Below are positions 24,390 through 39,053 of a stretch of 64,000 bases of DNA, one piece after another. The stretch lies in NCBI RefSeq assembly GCF_014529535.1, contig NW_023503409.1, forward strand, positions 496,390-560,389. Direction: 5' to 3'. This DNA is from Bradysia coprophila (taxonomy: Eukaryota > Arthropoda > Insecta > Diptera > Sciaridae). The notes beneath the pieces are model-generated. The model was given only the letters and a program-made list of their open reading frames with translations. It was not told the DNA's origin and did no database searches. The position numbers and the translations under genes are program-made. Each line of letters begins with the position of its first letter. Within the stretch, counting starts at the first letter, position 1.

Positions 24390-24907
24390 ATGAATTACTT
24401 AGTGATAATTTTGTTGTTGAGTTGTATTATAGTCAAAATAGGTTCGGTTTATAAGTTTTAAGTATTTTTTACAAAAATGAACAACAAACCTTACAATTGT
24501 AAAAAGTTAAAATATTGTTAGATTCTAATTTTTTTTTTTTTATAACATAGAGTCAGTTTGCAAATGGACTCCTTGCGAAGGCTGGTTTAAAAATGATCAA
24601 AGTATCTGCGATCAATACGATTACGGTTTTTTCGCTAAAGCCACCGATGGCAGCAGCTGTAAATGGGACTCGGCAAAGAGAAGATGTTGTAAAGCAGAAG
24701 GTAATTTTTACTCTTTTCGCTCAATTGAAAATGATAATATTAAATAAAAATTATTTAGTGAAAATATGTAAATGGACAACATGTGTTAGTGAACTCCATG
24801 GACCCTATTCATGTAAGAATCAATACGGAAATGATTGGAGACAAACCGCTGGTAAAAAAGAGAAATGCACTCGTTTATTATTTAAATATGAATGTTGCAA
24901 TCATTAA
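24390..24907 (+). CDS. Secreted protein with two tandem six-cysteine (CKW) domains, family unknown
   Basis: Three exons, 24390-24441, 24551-24700 and 24759-24907, give 116 residues. Exon 1 encodes the signal peptide MNYLVIILLLSCIIVKI. Exons 2 and 3 each encode one domain of the same pattern: C-x4-C-x9/10-C-x16/17-C-x8-C-C. Domain 1 runs from CKWTPCEGWF to KRRCC, domain 2 from CKWTTCVSEL to KYECC. Both introns are phase 1, so exon 2 is a symmetric exon and the gene fits a model of exon duplication. A small, cysteine-rich, secreted protein with a TATA promoter could be an antimicrobial, venom or salivary peptide or a protease inhibitor. I do not recognise the fold and assign no function. The open frame starting at 24593 is a shadow that reads through the second intron in another register. 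Confidence 0.8.
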
Positions 24908-24960
24908 TTTCTTCAATCAATGGTTGTAAGTTGCAATGCATAAAATAATTTTTTAGTGAC

Positions 24961-25030
24961 TCGGCCCCTTAAACCACTATCCTAATACTAAACTAGGTGT
25001 GTATTAGGATAGCGGTTTAATAGGGGCCGA
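24961..25030. repeat. Hairpin repeat just downstream of the peptide gene
   Basis: tcggccccttaaaccactat and cctaatac pair with gtattagg, atagcggttta and aggggccga across a 12-base loop. Near-perfect 28-bp stem. It could be a small foldback element or part of the 3' end of the peptide transcript. Confidence 0.7.
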
Positions 25031-25389
25031 AATGCTATTTATTGAGTGATTTTGTTTTTGGGTATTTTTTTTGTGTGAAACAAATTAGAAAAAAGTATGT
25101 CATGTTGTTGGTTGTTTCGCCACCCATTTTCGTTGACATTTACAAAATAAATTGAATAAATTTTTGCATAGAACGTAGACGTTCCTCAAATCAATCTTTT
25201 CTTATTTGTACCTTTTCTTGTTTCATTATTTCTGTGAGAGCGGGAGATGTTTGATCCTTAGAGTAATTATAACTAAAGAGGAAATTTGTACGACAAAATG
25301 TGGTCCCAACATCAGTTTGTATAAGATACACATTTCGTATACTTTTACACCATCACCAACCATCGTGGTATCGAAGTTGTCACACAGAC

Positions 25390-25700
25390 AAAGTCGATGT
25401 TCAACTCAACATTGCCATGAAGACTATAGCAGTCTGTGTGCATTCCACACCCGTCCAATGGCTACACGTCCTGTCGAATATGGCTCCTCCACAGCTAAGG
25501 AGGAAATTAGCGGCAAACAAAGAATGGAATAAGTGTTTCGATGATTCTAGAGGATACGATCTGCCAATCAAAAATGAACTCACACATCCTCCATCCCATC
25601 GACTTGTTTCACGAAATCCAATCTGGTTGGACGAAGAAATTCATGGTGAATTTTTTGATGTTAACGATGCCTGGAAAAAGTATTGGAACTTCAGTCCTTC
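25390..25700 (+). mobile_element. Jockey-like LINE, C-terminal reverse-transcriptase fragment
   Basis: The frame at 25300-25881 contains VDVQLNIAMKTIAVCVHSTP, WLHVLSNMAPPQLRRK and LPIKNELTHPPSHRLVSRNP. This is the conserved region after the catalytic part of the reverse transcriptase in jockey/CR1-type LINEs (the family pattern is roughly WLPVLSNIxPPxLRR). The catalytic part, endonuclease and gag-like frame are absent. It is a 5'-truncated copy, still open over this stretch. Confidence 0.75.
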
Positions 25701-25751
25701 GTTTACGAATAAAGAATTAGTCGAAGAACCGCACCTTAAACTTAACCCTGG

Positions 25752-26320
25752 ATTTTGGTTTGTTCCTACTGAATTCATCCTTCTCAAAACTTTGCAAGGA
25801 AAGAGTTTTGTTTGTTCTATCAAATTCATCCTTCTACATACTGAGGAGTTTGGTTTAATACAGATTAATCAAACTGTCTAAAGAAGAAGTTTTGTTTGTA
25901 TCTACTGAATTCACAATTTTACAAATTATATCGGGAAGGTGTCCCTTTGATCAACTGAATTCATCCTTCTACAAATTGAATGATGAAGGTGGGTGTGGGA
26001 ATAGTCACTTTATAATAGTTTAGCGGCATTTAAAAAGGCAGAATAGGTGGTTGAGCTCCAAAAACCAAAATCGCAGACAAAAAATTCAAAAAGGCAGTTA
26101 CCAATTTTTCAAAAAGGTATTTAAAAATAAATAAGAGGGCAGAGGGGCAGTTGAATTAAATAAACCAAAATCGCAGATAAAAAATTTTAAAAGGCAGATA
26201 GCAACTCCACAATTGCATTTTATAACTGCCTTTTTGAATTTTTTGGATCCAAAATTATTTGTTTTCATTTCCATTTTTGATTTTTTTAACTGCCTTTCTG
26301 ATTTTTATATCAGCCTTTTA
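25752..26320. repeat. Degenerate short repeats downstream of the LINE fragment
   Basis: Between 25752 and 25990 a motif (actgaattcatccttctac, with gttttgtttgt nearby) recurs four or five times at irregular spacing. From about 26020 to 26320 another motif (aaaaggcag, with ccaaaatcgcagaaaaaatt variants) recurs on both strands. Non-coding; may be LINE tail or simple-repeat decay. Confidence 0.6.
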
Positions 26321-26455
26321 TTACGAACCTTTTTTTATTGGCGCATCATCATTTTATCCGCACGAATTATTCCTTTATTAAATTTTTGAGGAATTTCGGA
26401 ATGCGATATGTATTCGCTCAGAAAAACAATCAAAGTAGAAGAAACTGATTTTCTA

Positions 26456-26550
26456 GTATACACACAAGGACACATTTTCTGTTCTGTGTTTTACTTGATA
26501 TGAGTTTCTGATTGAAATGTGTCGGTTTTCAAAATTCCGCGAGTGTAGAA
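26456..26550. repeat. Short inverted repeat related to 8450-8505
   Basis: gacacattttctgttctgtg and ttttacttgatatgagtttc match the sequence near 8460-8510. Here it is followed by gaaatgtgtcggttttcaaa, an inverted partner of the same arm. Dispersed non-coding family. Confidence 0.5.
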
Positions 26551-27409
26551 GAATGAAAGAATGGCCATTTGAGAAATTGGTGTCTTAGTGTGTGTCGTAA
26601 CATATTTTACCTCCTATGTGCTGCCCGCAAAAGAAAAATACTTACATAATTGTGCGGAAATCGTTGTTTTGACTCCACACTCTTCAAAACAACGATTTTT
26701 CACTTATAGAAATCGATAATTCCTTAACAAATGGTGACAATGTAACACTGGGAAGATATTTATTTTTTCAATTATGTAGAAGCGTTAGTGTTTTGCATGT
26801 CCATAAAAATATACTGTAACATGAGTTGTTATTTGAAGTTGGTATACCGTGTAATTAACTATTTGAATTCCTTAGTTGTACCAATCAATTTATCAATCTT
26901 GCATATATACTTCTTCTACGGGCATCAGACTCATTTCACGATTTGGTTACACTTCAGGAGTAAAAATAACATCGCAGTGAGTTTTAAAGAACATTGAGTA
27001 GTTTGACAGTGATAGTAGTACAATGTTAATGGTATAACTTAGTTTCCGACAGTGATGAAAGTCCCTTATATTCAATTGAGACAAATGTTTTGTTTGGCCA
27101 AAAAAAAGCCATCATGGCTTCAGGGTGAAAAATCGTAACGAATGTCTTTGCCAAACAGATGTCACTAGGCTTTACAAGACTTTAGATAAGAATTCGACAT
27201 GATTTGAAAAATCTACACTTATTTTACGGTAAAAAAAAGAAACGAATGTTGAATTACACTCATACTAAGTCTTTAGTCTGCATAGACGCAGGAACACAGA
27301 AATTGATTAAGATTAAAAAAGCTACTCAAAAATAACGCTACAAAAATCTTGATACCACGCAGAAATTAAGCTTGCATTTTGACTTAAACTGTGAAAAGAT
27401 ACAATTAAA
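26551..27409. other. Intergenic
   Basis: AT-rich with no recognisable coding sequence. The frame at 26788-26997 lacks any family signature. Confidence 0.5.
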
Positions 27410-27650
27410 GTAACCCAATCATGTGCACTTTTACCAATTTTAGCTCTTTTTGCAGTTCTTCTTCTTTTCAATACATGGTGCGTATCACTCGAATTACTAG
27501 ATTTTGAGTTTACCCGTTAAACGTATGCGTTGATACGTGTAAAATCCAAATCTAGTACTTCAAGCGATACTCATCATAGATCGGAATATAATGAAACAAG
27601 AAGAATTATGGAAAAAGTAAGTGTGCACTTATTTATGATTGGGTTACTTT
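27410..27650. repeat. Inverted-repeat (MITE-like) element
   Basis: Outer arms agtaacccaatcatgtgcac and gtgcacttatttatgattgg pair with each other. Inner arms gtatcactcgaattactaga and tctagtacttcaagcgatac also pair. About 240 bp, non-coding. Confidence 0.75.
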
Positions 27651-28077
27651 ATTGATGAATTTTATTAAATATAATTAATTTGCTAGTGACTCGTTTTTTT
27701 TGCTGGTTGTCCTTTTACGTATTCATGAGTCTTTATCGGACATACTTTACAGCGCATGTGCAAGTAAATTGGGTTAATATAACGATAACAAACAAATCAA
27801 AAACACATTTTAAATTGAAATTAAGTTTCTATGATTTACATTAAAACTGGTTGGATATGGATTTTAGTGTAATAATCACAATAGTCAATCGCCCAAAACC
27901 ACTAACAGTCACAAATGGCAGCTGATGAGGTATACTGAGTTATTATAAGTAAAACGGGCGAATTAGGCTTTTAATCCAATCGTTGGCTTAGTCCAATCTC
28001 AGATAATGTCTTTCAGAACCTTATCAGAATTATCCAAAATTACAAAATTGTTCTTTAGCCTGGATATATTGATTCAA

Positions 28078-28580
28078 TATTCCGAAGGTAAAATAAAGTT
28101 TTGTACCTTCGGAATATTAAACGACTGAAGATGGTTAGACCACGCTAACCTCTGACCGCCACTGTATCCGGAGGTCGAAACAGCATTTCATCTCCACTTT
28201 CGCTTCACGCGATCCATGGGAAAGGGAAGAGCAATTATGCTCTGTTTGTTTGTTCTGGTGTATTCGTTTGAACTTGATTTCTTCTGCGTATTAGATAACA
28301 CCACCCCTGGAATTAGTGTGTTTCCAGGTAAAATAAAGTTTTGTACCTTCGGAATATTGAATTTTCGGAATATTGAAGGTTTGTGTCAAGTAACTGTAAA
28401 CCCGAACTTTGACAACACGAGCGCCGACGATTTTATCCACAGAGATGAACATAACCTAAACGTCAACAAATTTCTTTGTAAATTTTTGGTTAAAATTTTC
28501 GTCAACCTGAAAGTTGAGGTTAAGTTGCCTTCTGTGGATGAAATTTGACATTTCGAAATGACCTTGGAACAAACCTATAA
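28078..28580. repeat. Repeat cluster upstream of the DUS2 pair
   Basis: The block ggtaaaataaagttttgtac-cttcggaatatt occurs at about 28086 and again at about 28328; with its left flank the first forms a hairpin (attccgaaggta / taccttcggaat). From 28430 to 28550 the arms tttatccacagagat and ctgtggatgaaatttgac repeat the family seen at 4395-4485. Non-coding; the open frame at 28216-28548 is built from these repeats. Confidence 0.6.
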
Positions 28581-28959
28581 TCAAGTCCAAGGTTATTCGA
28601 AATGTCAAAAATGCATTGGATAAATCTATTAAATTTAATGTTTTTGTTGATCCAGACAAAACACAAAATTAAACGGCAGCTCAAAAATTTTTTTTTTTTC
28701 ACATAGGTGAGGTTAGGGTTCTCTACGGATGACGGTGTAGTTACTCGGAAGGTAACTATAATGCCATTGTAATGTATAGAGCATGTTGTTGCACGCACAC
28801 GTTCGTGTTTGACAGTACAGCATATGATTTTGTTTTGGTTTTTGCGGCACAATGTTAGTGCAATTTTATCTGTTCAAATTGTGACTTAAATCACAAAATA
28901 CTGACCTGAAATCCAGTGATTTTGTGCGACCAATCGGTCACTGAGCGATACCTCTAAAG

Positions 28960-30814
28960 ATGAAATCGAAATCAATAATCAACTATTGCAATAAGTTAAT
29001 ACTTGCACCAATGGTGCGGGGTAGCTTACTACCAATGAGACTGCTGGCATTACGATATGGTGCTGATTTAGTTTACACGGACGAGATTATCGATCTGAGC
29101 ATGTTACAAACGACACGGAGAGTAAACAGTAATGACACTTTTAGGTGTACCAGCCAAAGTATCGTCAAAACAATCTCAATGATCGTTCTAGGTGTTCTTG
29201 GAACAATTGACTTCATAAATGAAGACAGTGGCTGTCTTTTATTTCGAACGTGTCCAGCAGAAAAACAGAAATTAATTTTCCAAATTGGTACGTCAGACCC
29301 CACAAGGGCGATAAAAGTTGTGAAAATGGTTGAAAATGATGTATCCGGCATTGACATTAATATGGGATGTCCAAAGCCATACTCAACGTCATTAGGTATC
29401 GGAGCTGCTCTTTTGTCAAATGTAAAAGTTGCAAAGAGAATTGTTCAGGGCTTAGTAGAAAACATAGACCTTCCAGTTACATGTAAAATAAGGTCAGTGT
29501 GTTAACCCTCTAATAGGAGTGTAACTGTAACCTCGACTTAAATCCTTTAATTTGAATAGAGTTTCAGATGACATTGAGCAAACACTAAATATGGTCAAAG
29601 ATTTCGAAACGTTGGGTGTAAGTGCCATAACAGTACACGGCAGGACTAGGTATCAAAGATCGTCTGAGCCAGTAAACAAAGGTACGTGCAACATAATCAA
29701 TGATGGTAAACCAAAGGTATTGCTTGGCACTATCCTCCACGAATTGACTATATCGCCTCTGTTTTGATTGAATTGTTCTAAAGAGTTCCGGGGGCTACCG
29801 TGATTTGTAAAAAGAATTGGATTTTTGAACCACCATTATGTAAGCAGCAAAAACTATTTTTTTCCTTATTTCAGATGCAATTCGAAAAATAGCAGAGAGT
29901 GTACGAATACCAATAATTGCCAATGGTGGATCACTGGACATAAAAGACTTTTCAGATATAGATAAATTCAAAGAAGATTGTGGAGCTACCAGTGTAATGG
30001 TAGCAAGAGCAGCACTTCAAAATGTCAGTGTTTTTCGGAAAGAAGGTACCAACCCAAACAAAAATTTAGAAATGGAGTTACGAACTTGATCTTTTTAGGC
30101 ACAATTAATGTGCAAAACGTCATCACCGAATATTTAAAACTGTGTGTCGACTTCGACCAGGAATGGCGTAATGTTGAATATTGTCTAAGACAAATGCTTA
30201 GTCCACTGGGTAAAGTCAAAAAGTCTCCGATTGGAAAGGAATTTGAGGCAGCTGAATCCCTAGAGGCATTGTGGTTAGTTGTGTAAACTTCCATCTCTTT
30301 GTAGGTCACTAATCACTTTCGTTTTTGCTCATATTACAGTGACATATGGAATTTAGGAGATTACTGTCGGGAGAAGCAATCGGATTACAAGTCAAAAGGC
30401 ATACAAAAATTAAGTTTAAGCCCTCCTAAAGGAATAAACACACCAATTGAATTAATTTTGGCCCGTGAAGAAAAGTTCAGCCAAAAAAATATTATCCACG
30501 AGCGCATGCAGTACAGACGTCATTTCTTTGATTTGGACAGGTTGCCAAAGTTTGTACTTCATAAATATTGTGTTGAAAATAACATACCGCTACCGACATA
30601 CGACAGTACGAGAATCGATCGTCAGTTTAATAGCATCATCACAATGCAAGATAAACAATATGCCAGCGTATTTCTGCATAAGGATTCACGAAATGCTCAA
30701 CAGGCTGCTGCACTCGTTTGTTGTTATCATTTGGGTTTTTATGAGGAAGACTTTTTAGTGTCTATGGGATGTCTCTATCAACGTTATGAACTGGCTTCTA
30801 TCGCAAAGCTGTAA
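28960..30814 (+). CDS. Dus2: tRNA-dihydrouridine synthase 2 (DUS2), tandem copy 1
   Basis: Flavoenzyme family that reduces uridine 20 in tRNA. Six exons: 28960-29128, 29192-29492, 29560-29681, 29875-30045, 30099-30273, 30340-30814; 470 residues. Flavin-binding start ([20 protein letters not shown]), [19 protein letters not shown], catalytic-Cys segment [31 protein letters not shown] and IPIIANGG. A C-terminal dsRNA-binding domain, typical of animal DUS2, ends in QQAAALVCCYHLG. The 63-bp first intron (29129-29191) is in frame and stop-free, but splicing it out restores RRVNSVLGTIDF, matching the family. The first ~700 bp and about 200 bp upstream are nearly identical to the next gene; later exons are not. 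Both copies look intact. Confidence 0.93.
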
Positions 30815-31333
30815 TCTTGTTTTCTTGCTTGCTCGAATGCAAGCAAAAAATGAAAATTTTAGCAAATTTATATTTTAGGATTTACTATCGATAATGTGTG
30901 TGTACAGAGTCAACGCAAGTGCGTTCATTATTAGTGATGTTCATGTTCGCTTCATAATAAAAGTAATTGACAATGAGAATCAGTGCCGTCTTTTTGATAT
31001 GGATACTCTGAACATTATTTTTGTTTCGATGTGTGGGATAGACTCCTCGCCTGCGGCTCGAAGCACAACTTTGTCACACGCTATTCCATTTGGGTTGAAG
31101 CCCTCAATTTTACTCATCTGGATACAAGATAACAAATTACGTCCCAATGTATAGTCCCAATGTACCAGTTACTATTAATGTGAACCTTCAATAAGAACAT
31201 CTGCCTACGAAATTGAAAGCCTATCTCACGTTTATTGTCGAAATAAGGAGGAACAGGAATAAAGGTATGTCGTAGGTTGCAATAAATATGAAAATGATTC
31301 AAAATACACCTTCCCAGTGTAAAAAAGCAGACG
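30815..31333. other. Spacer between the DUS2 copies
   Basis: No gene. It contains the palindromic GC core cctcgcctgcggctcg at about 31045-31060 in AT-rich sequence, like the centres of the foldback elements elsewhere in the window. The block homologous to the upstream side of copy 1 begins near 31334 (ggtaactataatgccattgt). Confidence 0.6.
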
Positions 31334-31530
31334 TAAGGTAACTATAATGCCATTGTAATGTATAGAGTATGTTGTTGCACGCACACGTTCGTGTTTGACA
31401 GTACAGCATATGATTTTGTTTTGGTTTTTGCGGCACAATGTTAGTGCAATTTTATCTGTTCAAATTGTGACTTAAATCACAAAATACTGACCTGAAATCC
31501 AGTGATTTTGTGCGACCAATCGGTCACTGA

Positions 31531-33307
<1,777 letters not shown>

Positions 33308-33443
33308 TGTTGTTATTTTGAATTGAATAGAAAAACCCAAAAATCTAGTCAAAAATTGAAACTTTCTTTATTCCACTCGGAATTAGTCGAACAAAAATTT
33401 TCGGAACTGAAGAATGTCAGCAATTGTGTGGTTGTAATCGGTT

Positions 33444-35429
33444 TCAGATTGGGACGATAATCTTTCCACCAGAACCATGAAAAACGGTCCATCGAATAGC
33501 AGGTAATCCTGTGATAGTAAATTCATTTAAATTCGAGAAATTGGGAACAATCACTTCAGAGCAACTTACGATCAATCGATCCAGTCCAACAAATTTGAAA
33601 CAAATCAAAATTGTATTGTGCATCCTCGAATACAGATGACTAACCATTATGGATCGCGTTGTGACTTTAGCGGGTGAAGACATGTCGACTGGCACAGTCT
33701 TTTGATGGACTTTATGAACGCATAATAGTACGGCGTCAGCTTCCGTTATAGTGATCTGGTTAATCTACAATTTTATCAAATGAATTTGATTTATTGAAAG
33801 GTACGAGGACAGAGTAGTGTTAAACGAACACAAAAAATTCTTACATTCAATAGAAACTTCAGGGTTGTCATCAAAACCATGTAATTTGCAGGAAGCTCCT
33901 CAATATTTAGCACCTGATCACCACCAAAAATTAGCCAAGCTAAAAGATCGAATCGAAGTGAGTTCAAATGTTCAGTTTTCTTATCGAATGTTATATCCAG
34001 TAGACTAGGTAACTCCAATTTCGGATAGTCGGGTGCAATCAAGAATTCTTTGTACGATTGATTGTGATCGATTTTCGTGACAATAACCTGCCTGTAGTCC
34101 TTACTATTCTTGTGCTGACGAACAAATCCAATTTGCCGTTTGACTATTGGCATCAAAATCTCATAATAAGACAAAAAGTCCCTCCTTCGCAAGTCGGAAA
34201 ACATCAACGTTATGTTATAGGGTAGTCCGTTCAGGAACGTGTAAAAACTTGTTTCATATGCACTCTTCTGTGTCAATAAATCATGCACTACAGTCGTTTC
34301 GTAGTTGATGTTATATGTACCGACACTCTCTTGCACCAGGTTAACAAATTGGTCCTTCGTCGATCCGAATATTGCCTGCGAAATATTGGCAACATCCGTT
34401 TTGTTGGAACGAACAAATTGAGCCAATTTATCAAAACGATTGTGACGGTTTAATCGCAACCTTCGATGAAATGGCTGAACGTGATCTTGCCGAATGATAT
34501 CATTACCGGCTAATGTGGCGAATATTGGCAATTGTTTCGGTGCTAAGCCCAAAGCAATTCGTAATGCAGAACGGCAGTATTCCATTGTAGTGAATTGGAC
34601 TAAATTCAAATTTCTGGCAGACCAATACTTCCAATTACCCTCATATATTAGGAAGTCCGTATCGTCGGCTATGACTGCCACAGCATTGTTCAGCGTTGCG
34701 AATCTCGACAGCTCTGTGTCACATTCGACGTTCTAAAAGTGGAAATTAGAATACTTTTTAATCGATATGAGAAACTTCATAGCTACCATTGCTAGCTTAA
34801 ATTCACCATGCTTCCTGCACACATTCACTAAACCGTGAATTGTCGTCGTCAAACCGGGAAAATCTTCACTTTTCAGCGTATTTATGAATTTCAGCGATCC
34901 GTTCGATTCTTCAATTTTATCGAAAATTCTTATCGTTTTGGCATATTTCTCGTTTTGTCGCTCAATCCAGATGTCGTTTTTGTTCTGAAACACGGGACAG
35001 ATGTCAAAACTGGGACATTCATATGGATAACATTAACACATTCGGTAGTCTGAGAACTCTTTTTTAAACAAAATTTACCTGCTGCACACGTCCATCACAA
35101 AAGAATACCAGTTCTGCTTGATGATTCTGCTTCAATTTGCGGAAGAAATCTTCGTATTTACTCAAAACTATGTGATGTCTACCGCCCTGTACCACATCAA
35201 TGTTCGACTGAAGTGTTATATTCAGAAGGGCCATAACATCAAAGACTATCACTGCTCGACCGCAGTTTTGGCTGGGACATTAAAGACAGTCAGGCCCGTC
35301 GTTGCTTTTTGAGTGAAAATTCGACATAATGTACCTTTGCCAACGTTGTATCTCCTGTCCAATATTAATTTGGAAATATCCATCGGGAACATCGTTGCAC
35401 AGAAACGTTTGCAAATATCGAATTCCCAT
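33444..35429 (-). CDS. Asteroid-like protein (XPG/FEN1-type PIN nuclease family)
   Basis: Seven exons on the minus strand: 35429-35335, 35271-35079, 34984-34787, 34732-33845, 33755-33645, 33624-33570, 33508-33444; 534 residues with all phases consistent. The N-terminus MGIRYLQTFLCND matches the XPG-N start of asteroid proteins, followed by AVIVFDVMALLNITLQ and AELVFFCDGRV. The internal XPG motif is AVIADDTDFLIYEGNWKYWS, then LPIFATLAGNDII. In the family these acidic residues line a nuclease-like site, but catalytic activity of asteroid proteins is unproven; fly asteroid is linked genetically to EGF-receptor signalling. Insects often carry several diverged asteroid-like genes, so orthology to asteroid itself is uncertain. 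The last three exons are short, and the exon 6 acceptor (ttcgag) is weak. Confidence 0.82.
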
Positions 35430-35607
35430 TTGATAATGATTTTTACTACTAGACCGAGGATTGTTATTACTTGCTTGGGAACACTTTACTGAATCAAAAC
35501 AAAACGACCAAAACAAACATCAAAAACATGTCAAAAGATCGCGCACTAAGTGGTTGCGAAGTTCCCAGTGTACTTTTTTTTGCTTTGAGAAAGACTAGAG
35601 GGACTAA

Positions 35608-37057
35608 CATTATTATTTATGACAAACATCTTTGTACATAAAGCATTAATACGAGCACTGCGGAACTAAATCAATAGATTTGAGTTTGTTGACCTTATTG
35701 TTCCACACATAAATAAGTACGTAACAAAACGAATTATTACACTAACCTCGAACGTTTTCGATACCCAAGGTATCATCTACGGGAGTTGAAACCAAACTGT
35801 CATCCAAAATTCTAAAAATTCTTCTCGTACAATACCATGTACTCGTCGATAAACAATCCACTTGTATAGTCACAATTGATTATACTCGTCACTATTGTCT
35901 TAATGTTCACTTGCAAAATTTGAAAAGTCTACTGTCCAGTGGCGGCGGACGAACATTCATTAAATGATCTTCAAACTTCTTCATGTACAAAGATTCCCAC
36001 GCGTCCAGATACACTTCATTCGATACGACTTTCAACAATTTACCGGATCTTTCTTCATTAAATTTATGAGTTTCATTTTGATCATAATGTAGTGCGATCG
36101 CATTTTCTAGGTTTTTCTTCCTTATGTCACATTTATGTTCTTTCCATCTCACAATCACCGCGCGACGGCTCTGACCTACGTACACTTGATCACAACTTTC
36201 ACACTTCATCCGATAAATGCCGCTTTTCATACATTCTTCAATTTTGTCTTTGTTGTTGCACAACCGATCTTTAATCTTGTTTCCACTCGCGAATGCCGGT
36301 TCAATGTCAGCTGACCTTAATGCCTGGGTTAACTGATTCGTGATCGGTGGATAATACGTCAATTTCATCCTCCGTTTTTTGTCCGTGGCCTGTTCGAGCG
36401 TTGTCAAATTTTTCACATGTATTTTTCGTTTCTGCTTGTCAATTAACCTTTGTATCAGCGTTCGACCATAACCATTTACTCTCGCTATCTCGAAAATTAG
36501 AATGTATGAAAAGCGGCATTTATCGGATGAAGTGTGAAAGTTGTGATCAAGTGTACGTAGGTCAGAGCCGTCGCGCGGTGATTGTGAGATGGAAAGAACA
36601 TAAATGTGACATAAGGAAGAAAAACCTAGAAAATGCGATCGCACTACATTATGATCAAAATGAAACTCATAAATTTAATGAAGAAAGATCCGGTAAATTG
36701 TTGAAAGTCGTATCGAATGAAGTGTATCTGGACGCGTGGGAATCTTTGTACATGAAGAAGTTTGAAGATCATTTAATGAATGTTCGTCCGCCGCCACTGG
36801 ACAGTAGACTTTTCAAATTTTGCAAGTGAACATTAAGACAATAGTGACGAGTATAATCAATTGTGACTATACAAGTGGATTGTTTATCGACGAGTACATG
36901 GTATTGTACGAGAAGAATTTTTAGAATTTTGGATGACAGTTTGGTTTCAACTCCCGTAGATGATACCTTGGGTATCGAAAACGTTCGAGGTTAGTGTAAT
37001 AATTCGTTTTGTTACGTACTTATTTATGTGTGGAACAATAAGGTCAACAAACTCAAA
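35608..37057. mobile_element. Penelope-like retroelement, 5'-truncated, in inverted-repeat form
   Basis: A minus-strand copy (about 35683-36498) encodes KKRRMKLTYYPPITNQLTQA and a GIY-YIG endonuclease domain (SGIYRMKCESCDQVYVGQSR, VRWKEHKCDI). A plus-strand copy (about 36499-37057) repeats the endonuclease part as an inverted arm about 558 bp long, which looks identical by eye. The reverse-transcriptase core is absent. The 14-bp direct repeat actagagggactaa flanks the unit at 35594-35607 and 37058-37071, a good target-site duplication. Penelope-like elements commonly insert as partly inverted tandem copies, so this looks like one recent, truncated insertion. It lies between the asteroid-like gene and RpS9. 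Confidence 0.85.
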
Positions 37058-37071
37058 ACTAGAGGGACTAA

Positions 37072-37747
37072 ATCAGAGAAATTATAAGCTGGTATGCCTG
37101 TGGCGAGATAGAAGGAATCTGAGGTTAAAAATTGTATACGGTATGGGAGAGAATTACATACGAATTCTCTCAAGAGAGATACTTTGAAATGGGTTGTTTA
37201 AACAATGAACATTTAAGCTAGAGAATGTTGCATAAAATGGACTTAGTAACTTTTTGTCTTCGCCGTCTTAGTCATTACTTTTGCAATCTCTTGAATTTCG
37301 TATCCTACTTGATCCCTCCAACTTTTTGGTTTAGGATCCTAATCATGTTGGCGATCATCTGAGATGATTCCTCTCAATTTAGCTTTTATAATAAAGACAT
37401 TAAATAAAGCCAAGTATTCAAATCTTGCAAAATTAACTAAATCGCCTTACAGATGAATTGCAATTTACTACGATTTGCAGTCACACTATCTTTCCTTTGA
37501 ACATGTCGGTGCTACAGAACAGAGTGTAATCACGGTTTAATCTCTTTCCTCTTTTTTTAATCCATTTTACATGTGTTGGTTCCAATATTTATAACTTAAA
37601 AATTTCGTCAAACTTATTGCTTGTTCGCGCCACATATTCGAATTTTTATCAACTGGGATTCTATGTTTCTCAACTGGGAATTTATCGAAAATTGTCGCCA
37701 TCGTGGTCGAAACGGTCGAGAACAAAATCACAAAACTGACAGAAGTT
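37072..37747. other. Intergenic upstream of RpS9
   Basis: No gene recognised. Immediately upstream of the RpS9 leader the DNA is AT-rich, with no clear TATA box, as expected for ribosomal-protein genes. Confidence 0.5.
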
Positions 37748-38018
37748 CTTTCTTGTCAAACAACTACGGAGTGCAGACGTGCTCAAGGTATGTACCGAAG
37801 TAAAATTATCAAAAATCGTGTTTTAATCCATCTTCTTCAATAATCTGTAAATGAATTCGTGTTCTTGAACACTTGTTCCATGGATTAAACGCAAAATTGA
37901 TGAATTATCCAATGAATTCAGCCGGATGATTTCGGATGAAATTTTCATCGAAGCCGCATACTTTCTGCTGCTGTGTTTACTAATCGAACATTTTCGTATT
38001 TCTTTTAGGTAAGACAAC
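37748..38018 (+). promoter_or_regulatory. RpS9: RpS9 5' leader: TOP-like start, 5'UTR exon and intron
   Basis: CTTTCTTG at 37748-37755 looks like a 5' terminal oligopyrimidine start typical of ribosomal-protein messages. The untranslated exon would end at 37787 (ctcaag|gtatgt). An intron follows to 38008 (tcttttag|g), and the ATG is 10 bases later at 38019. TOP messages are usually controlled at translation by growth signalling. Confidence 0.65.

Positions 38019-39053
<1,035 letters not shown>

Noticed and set aside
28216-28548. 110-codon plus-strand frame upstream of DUS2
   Set aside because: It is made of repeat sequence shared with 4395-4485 and 28086, so it is not a gene.
36347-36498. 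N-terminal part of the plus-strand frame at 36347-36829
   Set aside because: This part is antisense to the minus-strand Penelope copy; only the segment after about 36499 is real element coding sequence.
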